Part shown: positions 34,169 through 39,779 of the stretch, in pieces
Numbering within the stretch: position 1 is the first letter of the stretch
How the letters are laid out: every line of letters starts with the position of its first letter
NCBI GenBank assembly: GCA_024762915.1
Contig: JANTGL010000001.1
Coordinates: 1 to 39,779, forward strand
Direction: 5' to 3'
Origin: Bacteroidales bacterium
GTDB lineage: Bacteria; Bacteroidota; Bacteroidia; Bacteroidales; JAADGE01
Length of the DNA: 39,779 nt
Position numbers and translations under genes: made by a program
The notes under the pieces: model-generated
Database searches by the model: none
What the model was told of the DNA's origin: nothing
Seen by the model: only the letters and a program-made list of their open reading frames with translations

Positions 34169-34987
34169 ATGCTTGATTTAAAACTTTCTGTATCAGAAGT
34201 TAATCAAATTTATGCAGAATTAAATTCGGTATCCGGCTTTGATTTCGGTAATTATGCTTTTTCATTTAAAATGAGGAAAATAATTTTATTGATGCATAGT
34301 CTGAAAATTTTAACGGTTGAGGATTTGATTTTTCGTTTACAAAATTCACAACACATTGTTTCGGAATTTGTTAAATCGATGTTTGTTTCTTACTCAGAAA
34401 TGTTTCGAGATGCCGAAATATGGAATTATTTGCAAGAAAAGATTCTTTCAAAATTACTTTTAAAGAAAGAGGTGAAAATCCATATTCCGTATTGTGTAAC
34501 AGGTGAAGAATTATATTCGTTAATGCTTTTATTAGGATTGTATCAATCAACTCATGTATCGATTTTAGTTTCACATCCGCTTTCCGAAAATGAAGAAATA
34601 ATTAAAAATCGTATTTTTACACAGAAGGATTTAAAAGCATGTCAAAAAAATATAGAATTTCTTGATTTTATTAAGAATACAGAAGATATTTTTGTCGGAC
34701 ATACGAATCAGATGAGAATTAATCATTTTTTTCGCGGAGAATTAAATTTTGAACATTGTGATATTTTAAGCCAACAACATATTGCAGAATTTGATTTGGT
34801 TTTATTTCGTAACAGATTAATATACTACAATGAAGATTTACAAACCGAGGTTCTGAGAAAAATAAGCGGAAGCTTGAATAAAGGCGGATTACTTATAATC
34901 GGCGAAAAAGAAACATTAGGACAAATGTCCGGAAAATATAAAAAACTGAAGTCAAATTTATCCGTATATAAAAAGAAAATTTTTTAA
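34169..34987 (+). CDS. Divergent CheR-type protein (methyltransferase fold)
   Basis: Related to CheR receptor-glutamate methyltransferases (272 aa). Family marks are FDFGNYAFSFKMRK (about 24-37), FVSYSEMFRDAEIW (72-85; usually with Thr at the Tyr), TGEELYSLMLLLGLY (111-125), NFEHCDIL (193-200) and FRNRLIYYNEDLQTEVLRKI (213-232). Two SAM-related places are altered: the usual Gly/Ala-rich strand before TGEE is IHIPYCV, and the Asp of the ATDI-type motif is missing (ILVSHPLSENEEI). It may bind SAM poorly or act as a scaffold. The TAA stop overlaps the ATG of the CheB-like gene by one base, so the two are translationally coupled. Confidence 0.8.
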   Translation: MLDLKLSVSEVNQIYAELNSVSGFDFGNYAFSFKMRKIILLMHSLKILTVEDLIFRLQNSQHIVSEFVKSMFVSYSEMFRDAEIWNYLQEKILSKLLLKKEVKIHIPYCVTGEELYSLMLLLGLYQSTHVSILVSHPLSENEEIIKNRIFTQKDLKACQKNIEFLDFIKNTEDIFVGHTNQMRINHFFRGELNFEHCDILSQQHIAEFDLVLFRNRLIYYNEDLQTEVLRKISGSLNKGGLLIIGEKETLGQMSGKYKKLKSNLSVYKKKIF

Positions 34988-35556
34988 TGCGACAAAAATA
35001 TATCATCATAGGCGGTTCTGCCGGCAGTTTTAAAATTGTTACGGAAATTTTGGAAGCCATTCCGAAACACTTTCCGTTTGCCGTTATATTAATTTTACAT
35101 CGTTTAAAACATATTAAAGAGGGTTTTACCGATGCCTTAAAAATTAAATCTTTATTACCTGTTTCAGAACCCTTTGATAAAGAAAAAATATTTCCCGGCA
35201 AAGTGTATATTGCTCCTGCAAATTATCATTTATATATTGAGCCGAATAATACATTTGCACTTTCTGCCGAGGAGGTCGTTAATCATTCCAGACCGTCAAT
35301 TGATGTAACACTCAGTTCCGCAGCATTTTCTTTAAAAGAAAAAATGACGGGAATTGTATTGTCGGGAGCTAATAACGACGGAGCTGCCGGATTGAGAGAT
35401 GTGATGAATTACGGCGGTACGGCGATTGTTCAAGATCCTGAAGATGCAGCTGTTCCGACCATGCCTGAAGCAGCATTAAAGATTTCGGGAACGAAAAATA
35501 TTTTATCTTCGCAGGAAATTATTGAATATATTAAAAATCTAAATTTTGAATTGTAA
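34987..35556 (+). CDS. Stand-alone CheB-type methylesterase catalytic domain
   Basis: Predicted protein-glutamate methylesterase/deamidase (189 aa), cytoplasmic. Only the catalytic domain is present; the usual N-terminal receiver domain is absent, so activity is not controlled by CheA phosphorylation in the classical way. The triad is intact: S11 in IIGGSAGS, H38 in ILHRLKH and D131 in LSGANNDGAAGLRDV. Other family segments are KVYIAPANYHLYIE (72-85), RPSIDVTLSSAA (102-113) and PTMPEAAL (about 157-164). It overlaps its neighbours by one base on both sides (CheR-like and GAF genes), which implies one coupled unit. Confidence 0.9.
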   Translation: MRQKYIIIGGSAGSFKIVTEILEAIPKHFPFAVILILHRLKHIKEGFTDALKIKSLLPVSEPFDKEKIFPGKVYIAPANYHLYIEPNNTFALSAEEVVNHSRPSIDVTLSSAAFSLKEKMTGIVLSGANNDGAAGLRDVMNYGGTAIVQDPEDAAVPTMPEAALKISGTKNILSSQEIIEYIKNLNFEL

Positions 35557-36290
35557 TGTCTAAAAATCTTGTCCGAAAAATAATTGCGACTGTTTTTTTT
35601 ATTTTATCTCTGTTTTTAATTTGGCAGTTATTTACCGTGAATCCTGAGTATCAGAATAATACTGAAATGACCATCAGGTTCGGAGCATTGTTTTTATCAA
35701 ATTTATTTTTATTTGTTTTAACATATACGTTTCAAACAGAAAAAATAATTGAAAAAGAAAAAGGAATCGTTCTGCAAAAAGAAAAACACTTTGATGATAT
35801 TGAAGAAGAAAAAACAGGTGATACAGAATTGAAAATTAACAGGATTATTTCAAACGTAAAAAATGTTTCATCCGACAAAAATTTCTTTGAAGAGTTGTTG
35901 AAAATTTTTTCTAAGGAATTTTATATTGTTCAGGGGCTGATTTATGTTAAGGGAAAAGATAAATTTAAAATGACTGCAAGCTATGCGATATACGGAAATA
36001 AAAAGATTAATGAATTTTCGGAAGGACAAGGAATTCCCGGGCAGGTTGCAAAGGATATGAAAATAAAGATAATCACGGATATACCCGAAGATTATATTAA
36101 TGTGGTTTCCGGACTGGGTGCTTGTTCTCCTCAAAATCTTCTTTTTATTCCGATTGTATCAGGGAATGAAACAATTGCTTTGATAGAAGCTACGGCATTT
36201 GATAAGTTCCCGGAGAATCTGGAATTATATTATAACGAATTAAATTCTGCGCTGGTAAAAAAAATAAAAAATCTAAAAAATGACGAATAA
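35556..36290 (+). CDS. Membrane-anchored GAF-domain protein
   Basis: Two N-terminal membrane helices (about 8-26 and 43-60) precede a charged linker or coiled coil (62-105) and a GAF domain (about 108-240; FFEELLKIFSKEFYIVQGLIYVKGKDKFKM, EGQGIPGQVAKDMKIKIITDI, NLLFIPIVSGNETIALIEATAF). There is no output domain, so it is probably a cytoplasm-facing sensor or scaffold (244 aa). Unlike a methyl-accepting chemotaxis protein it lacks the long helical signalling hairpin, but the operon with CheR- and CheB-like proteins suggests that its linker could be a methylation target; this is inference. Its last 11 bases overlap the start of nadC. Confidence 0.8.
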   Translation: MSKNLVRKIIATVFFILSLFLIWQLFTVNPEYQNNTEMTIRFGALFLSNLFLFVLTYTFQTEKIIEKEKGIVLQKEKHFDDIEEEKTGDTELKINRIISNVKNVSSDKNFFEELLKIFSKEFYIVQGLIYVKGKDKFKMTASYAIYGNKKINEFSEGQGIPGQVAKDMKIKIITDIPEDYINVVSGLGACSPQNLLFIPIVSGNETIALIEATAFDKFPENLELYYNELNSALVKKIKNLKNDE

Positions 36291-37122
36291 ATTGATTGAT
36301 CAATTAATTGATTTGGCAATTGCTGAAGATATCGGTGACGGAGACCATTCTTCACTGTCCTGTATTCCGGAAAACGAAACCGGAACGGTTCAACTACTGG
36401 TTAAAGAAGAAGGCATTTTAGCCGGTGTTGAAATTACAAAAGAAGTTATCAGAAAAATTGATCCGGAATTAAAAATTGAGGTGTTCCTGCAAGACGGAAC
36501 AAAAATAAACCCCGGGGATATTGCTTTTAAAATTTCGGGAAAAGTAATTTCTATTTTGCAAGCCGAACGTTTATTGCTTAATTTTATGCAACGAATGAGC
36601 GGTATTGCTACGCAAACGGCAAAATATGCTGAATTAATAAAAGATTTCCCGACTAAAGTTTTAGATACCAGAAAAACAACTCCCGGACTGCGACATATTG
36701 AAAAACTTGCCGTCGCAATTGGTGGCGGAACCAATCACAGAATGGGATTGTATGATATGGTGATGCTGAAAGATAATCATATTGATTTTGCCGGGGGTAT
36801 TGAAAAAGCAATCAATAAAGTTGTTGATTATTTAAAAACTCAAAATAAAGATATTAAAATTGAAGTTGAAGTACGTGATTTTGATGAATTAAACGAAGTG
36901 TTGAGAGTAGGGAAGGTGCATCGAATTATGCTGGATAATTTTTCTGTTGAGGACACTAAAATTGCCGTTGATATGATTGCGGGAGAATACGAAGTTGAAT
37001 CTTCCGGCGGAATAACCTTTGATACTTTAAGAAGCTATGCCGAATGCGGTGTTGATTTTATCTCGGTCGGTGCATTAACGCATCAGATTAAGAGTTTGGA
37101 TTTGAGCTTGAAAGCGATTTAG
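36280..37122 (+). CDS. nadC: Nicotinate-nucleotide pyrophosphorylase (quinolinate phosphoribosyltransferase)
   Basis: Converts quinolinate and PRPP to nicotinate mononucleotide in de novo NAD synthesis. The 280-aa protein (usual length) has AIAEDIGDGDHSSLS at the N-terminus, ERLLLNFMQRMSGIATQTAKY (about 92-112), the signature LDTRKTTPGLRHIEKLAVAIGGGTNHRMGLYD (127-158), MLKDNHI, EVEVRDFDEL (about 191-200), IMLDNFS and the C-terminal VESSGGITFDTLRSYAECGVDFISVGALTH. It overlaps the GAF gene by 11 bases, so a housekeeping NAD gene is coupled to the CheR/CheB-like cluster. nadA and nadB are not in the window. Confidence 0.96.
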   Translation: MTNKLIDQLIDLAIAEDIGDGDHSSLSCIPENETGTVQLLVKEEGILAGVEITKEVIRKIDPELKIEVFLQDGTKINPGDIAFKISGKVISILQAERLLLNFMQRMSGIATQTAKYAELIKDFPTKVLDTRKTTPGLRHIEKLAVAIGGGTNHRMGLYDMVMLKDNHIDFAGGIEKAINKVVDYLKTQNKDIKIEVEVRDFDELNEVLRVGKVHRIMLDNFSVEDTKIAVDMIAGEYEVESSGGITFDTLRSYAECGVDFISVGALTHQIKSLDLSLKAI

Positions 37123-37124
37123 CA

Positions 37125-37265
37125 GTTAGGAGTCAGGGATTAGAAATTAGGTGTTAGTGGTTAGGAATTAGAAGAAAGAAGATTTATTTTTATAAAATAA
37201 TACGTTTTTTACTGTTTATATACTATTTCCTCGTTCCTAATTCCTTAGTTCTGATAACTCTCAAC
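37125..37265. repeat. Degenerate TTAGG-type repeats in inverted arrangement
   Basis: After nadC there is a run of TTAG-based units (37125-37172; TTAGGAGTCAGGGATTAG, then ATTAGGTGTTAGTGGTTAGG, then AATTAG). The opposite orientation appears at 37231-37265 (TTCCTAATTCCTTAG). GGAATTAG on the left pairs with CTAATTCC on the right, so the spacer can form a long imperfect hairpin around an AT-rich centre. Units are uneven, with no spacer-repeat layout, so it is not CRISPR. Similar low-complexity TTAGG-like spacers are found in other Bacteroidota; their function is unknown. Confidence 0.55.
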
Positions 37266-37297
37266 TTTATAAACTTTATACTATAAACTAAATTAAA

Positions 37298-38686
37298 ATG
37301 AATTACGACATAATAATCATAGGAAGCGGGCCCGGCGGATATGTTGCGGCAATCAGAGCATCGCAACTGGGAATGAATGTAGCTGTTGTCGAACGGGCGG
37401 AAATAGGCGGTATTTGCCTTAATTGGGGCTGTATTCCTACAAAATCATTATTGAAAAGCGCACAAGTTTACGATTATATCAAACATTCCGAAAATTACGG
37501 TATAAATGTTGACGGATATAAAGCCGATTTTTCGAAAATCATAGAAAGAAGTCGCGGTATTGCCGAGCAGATGAGCAAAGGCGTACAATATCTTTTTAAG
37601 AAAAATAAAATAACGGTTTTGCAAGGTTTCGGAAAACTTGCCGGAAAAAATACGGTTGAAGTTAAAGATGCAGAAGGAAATATTGAAAAATACACTGCCG
37701 ATCATATTATTTTGGCAACCGGTTCTCGTTCCAAAGAATTACCGAATTTAAAACAAGACGGTAAAAAAATAATCGGTTATCGTGAAGCATTAACTTTGGA
37801 AAAGCAACCCGAAAGTATGATTGTTGTCGGTTCGGGAGCCATCGGAACGGAATTGGCATTTTTTTATAATTCAATCGGCACGCAAGTAACATTGGTTGAG
37901 TTTCTGCCGAATGTGTTACCGATTGAAGATGAGGATGTTTCAAAACAAATCGGGCGTTCCTTAAAAAAAGCAAAAATAAAAGTCATGGTGTCTTCATCGG
38001 TTGAAAAAGTTGATGTTGAAAATGATAAATGTATCGTTATAATTAACTCAAAAGGGAAAGAAGTTAAAGTTGAAACGGAAATTGTTTTATCGGCAGTCGG
38101 CGTTGTTTCGAATTTGGAAAATGTCGGTATTGAAGAAGCCGGTATCGAGCTTGAAAAAGGCAAAATTAAAGTTGATGATTTTTATCGAACCGATGTTGAA
38201 GGAGTTTATGCTATCGGTGATATTGTTCACGGGCAGGCATTGGCACATGTGGCATCGGCAGAAGGTATTTGCTGTGTAGAGAAAATTGCCGGTTTAAATC
38301 CCGAACCGATTGATTACGGCAAAGTTCCGGCTGCGGTTTATACGACACCCGAAGTTGCCTCGGTCGGTTTAACCGAAAAAGCTGCAGCAGAGAACGGTTA
38401 CGAAGTAAAAACAGGAAAATTTCCTTTTACGGCATCCGGAAAAGCAACGGCTGCCGGTAATCGCGACGGATTTATAAAATTAATTTTTGACGCAAAAACC
38501 GATAAATTAATCGGAGCACATTTTGTCGGATTAAACGTCAGCGAAATGATTGCCGAAGCCGTAGTATCATTAAAACTCGGAGCACAAGGACACGATTTAA
38601 TAAAATCAATCCATCCGCATCCGACAATGTCGGAAGCAATTATGGAAGCGGCTGCAGCGGCTTATGATGAGGTTATTCATATTTAA
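37298..38686 (+). CDS. lpdA: Dihydrolipoyl dehydrogenase (E3)
   Basis: Flavoprotein that reoxidises dihydrolipoyl groups of 2-oxo-acid dehydrogenases or the glycine cleavage system with NAD+. The 462-aa protein has the FAD motif IIGSGPGGYVAAIRAS (7-22), the redox pair C40/C45 in GGICLNWGCIPTKSLLKSA, the NAD motif VVGSGAIGTELAFF, the second FAD segment VYAIGDIVHG and the interface HPHPTMSEAIMEAA with the catalytic His. No E1 or E2 gene is nearby, so the complex it serves cannot be told from this window. Confidence 0.95.
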   Translation: MNYDIIIIGSGPGGYVAAIRASQLGMNVAVVERAEIGGICLNWGCIPTKSLLKSAQVYDYIKHSENYGINVDGYKADFSKIIERSRGIAEQMSKGVQYLFKKNKITVLQGFGKLAGKNTVEVKDAEGNIEKYTADHIILATGSRSKELPNLKQDGKKIIGYREALTLEKQPESMIVVGSGAIGTELAFFYNSIGTQVTLVEFLPNVLPIEDEDVSKQIGRSLKKAKIKVMVSSSVEKVDVENDKCIVIINSKGKEVKVETEIVLSAVGVVSNLENVGIEEAGIELEKGKIKVDDFYRTDVEGVYAIGDIVHGQALAHVASAEGICCVEKIAGLNPEPIDYGKVPAAVYTTPEVASVGLTEKAAAENGYEVKTGKFPFTASGKATAAGNRDGFIKLIFDAKTDKLIGAHFVGLNVSEMIAEAVVSLKLGAQGHDLIKSIHPHPTMSEAIMEAAAAAYDEVIHI

Positions 38687-38697
38687 CAGTAAAGTTA

Positions 38698-39126
38698 TTA
38701 AAGCACTTTTTCCATTTCAAAGTGAGGAATTCCGATTTCAAAAAATTCCTCACTTGTAATTTTATAATTTAGTTTTTGATAAAAAGGAACAGCCGTTTTT
38801 CGAGCGTGCAGAATAAATTTTTTATACTGTTTAGTTCGGGCAAATTCTTCCGAAAACAGGACAAGTTTGCTGCCGTATCCTTTTCCTTGCAGGTTTTCGT
38901 CAACGGCAACTTGCCGCATTTTCAGAACGGTATCGGATAAGGGTTTTAAATGCAAAACCGCTTTTATTTCATTTTGCTCAAACAGTCCGAGAATATATTC
39001 CTCTTTGTCTTGGGTTAAAAATTCGTCGATAAAAACCATTCCGAGCGGTTTACGAAGAATTTTATCGCGCAAAATTAAAGATTGCTCGTATTCGGGTGAT
39101 TGATATTTTATTTGTTTTAGTTGCAA
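38698..39126 (-). CDS. GNAT-family N-acetyltransferase
   Basis: Small acetyl-CoA-dependent N-acetyltransferase (142 aa), substrate unknown. Features are an ElaA/YitI-like N-terminus (KQIKYQSPEYEQSLILRDKILRKPLGM), the strand MRQVAVDENLQ and the acetyl-CoA loop QGKGYGSKLVLFSEEFAR (about 78-95), followed by FILHARKTAVPFYQKLNYK (about 103-121). The start must be the TTG at 39126, because the conserved N-terminal part lies upstream of the first internal ATG (codon 30) and no ATG precedes it. It is convergent with lpdA (11-nt gap). Confidence 0.85.
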   Translation of the reverse strand: MQLKQIKYQSPEYEQSLILRDKILRKPLGMVFIDEFLTQDKEEYILGLFEQNEIKAVLHLKPLSDTVLKMRQVAVDENLQGKGYGSKLVLFSEEFARTKQYKKFILHARKTAVPFYQKLNYKITSEEFFEIGIPHFEMEKVL

Positions 39127-39207
39127 TATAAAAAATCGATTTAACTATATGTAATGTTGATTTTTACATGATTAATTTTCGTATGTCATTGATATATAAG
39201 GGGTTCC

Positions 39208-39779
39208 CTACTTATACTTACTATAATTTACTTTCCTGCCGTTAAGAGCTTGAACGGGTCTGTAATTGTTATCCAAAATATTTGAAAATTTATCAATTTG
39301 TTCCTTAGATGCTTCTACAGGATTTTTAAATATAAACCAGCTTACAATTTCCGAACAAGGCGGTGTTGTTAATGAACCGCTATAATAATAGAAAGACTTG
39401 TTTTCAGGAAATAATTTTAATAAATCAATCATTTCGTTTGCTTTATATTCACCTTTTTGTGTCGGAAATTTATCTAAATATTTTTTAAATAAATCATTCT
39501 CTTTTCCTTCTTTAAACATAACAGCCAGAACGGCAAAATCAGTATCAGAATACTTATGTACAAAGTGTACTTCTAAAGGAAAATGTTTACCGTCAATAGT
39601 GTGTTCACTTAATGCATGGTAATGGAACTGTATAAGTTTGTAATCTTTACCGTTTAAATTCACCGTGTTTTCTCCGTCAACATTAAATTGTAAAGTATGA
39701 GAATTGTTAATAATGTTTACTTTAGACTTGCCGTAGTTGAACTTCGGGGCTTTCACATCATCTGATTTAACAAGGGTTT
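39208..39779 (-). CDS. Alpha-carbonic anhydrase, 5'-truncated by window edge
   Basis: Zinc enzyme hydrating CO2 to bicarbonate, normally periplasmic in this class. The frame is open to the right edge, so the signal peptide and early residues are missing; the GTG at 39756 is internal. What remains has the alpha-class order: INNSHTLQFNV, the zinc-ligand pair in LIQFHYHALSEHTIDGKHFPLEVHFVHK, AVLAVMFKEG, the C-terminal SFYYYSGSLTTPPCSEIVSWFIF (substrate-pocket Thr-Thr-Pro-Pro-Cys) and NNYRPVQALNGRKV. Length of the visible part (about 190 aa) is right for a nearly whole domain. Confidence 0.93.
   Translation of the reverse strand, partial: TLVKSDDVKAPKFNYGKSKVNIINNSHTLQFNVDGENTVNLNGKDYKLIQFHYHALSEHTIDGKHFPLEVHFVHKYSDTDFAVLAVMFKEGKENDLFKKYLDKFPTQKGEYKANEMIDLLKLFPENKSFYYYSGSLTTPPCSEIVSWFIFKNPVEASKEQIDKFSNILDNNYRPVQALNGRKVNYSKYK

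Noticed and set aside
37125..37265. CRISPR array suggested by repeated TTAGG units
   Set aside because: Units vary in length and sequence, there are no regular spacers, and no cas genes are nearby.
1..39779. Mobile element or genomic island
   Set aside because: No transposase, integrase or tRNA-flanked junction was seen, and base composition looks uniform across the window.

Overview
The window is an AT-rich, gene-dense stretch of a Bacteroidota chromosome. The evidence is a SusC/SusD pair, several promoters of the phylum type (TAnnTTTG around -7), DUF4294 and propeller-SpoIIE proteins, A-rich rather than Shine-Dalgarno leaders, and lipoproteins with Bacteroidota-style lipoboxes. Order and genus cannot be fixed from the sequence. 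I see no tRNA, rRNA, insertion sequence, phage gene or CRISPR array. Both ends cut genes: ilvD on the left and an alpha-carbonic anhydrase on the right.

Region 1 (1-7080) is amino-acid biosynthesis. ilvD-ilvB-ilvN-ilvC form a branched-chain operon, with a foldable spacer before ilvC and a clear terminator after it. A leftward gene for a small ACT-like protein with palindromic control sites follows, divergent from lysA (diaminopimelate decarboxylase).

Region 2 (7187-18704) is the most coherent and interesting part, an apparent muropeptide capture and degradation locus. It runs: SH3-NlpC/P60 lipoprotein endopeptidase, exported L-Ala-D/L-Glu epimerase, SusC, SusD, a perfect 20-bp terminator, then exported LD-carboxypeptidase, PBP4-type DacB and an NhaC-family carrier. 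Together these would cut peptidoglycan peptides, import fragments through a dedicated SusCD pump, trim the terminal D-Ala, split off L-Ala-D-Glu and convert it to L-Ala-L-Glu. The susC-susD spacer can fold into two hairpins whose loops are complementary over 7 nt.

Region 3 (18849-26688) is mixed: a SpoIIE-type phosphatase, kbl, bacteriohemerythrin, a DUF4294 protein, an unknown secreted protein, a membrane-anchored TlpA-like thioredoxin, a DCC/DUF393 protein with no standard start codon, an unknown lipoprotein, and a thyA-folA pair.

Region 4 (26832-34086) holds a 1,100-residue propeller/Y_Y_Y/SpoIIE membrane sensor. A leftward operon faces it: an HMG-CoA-lyase-like protein lacking the usual catalytic Cys, malQ and a DUF389 membrane protein.

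Region 5 (34169-39779) begins with an overlapping cluster of a divergent CheR-like protein, a stand-alone CheB catalytic domain, a membrane GAF protein and nadC. It continues with a repeat-containing spacer, lpdA, a GNAT acetyltransferase and the truncated carbonic anhydrase.
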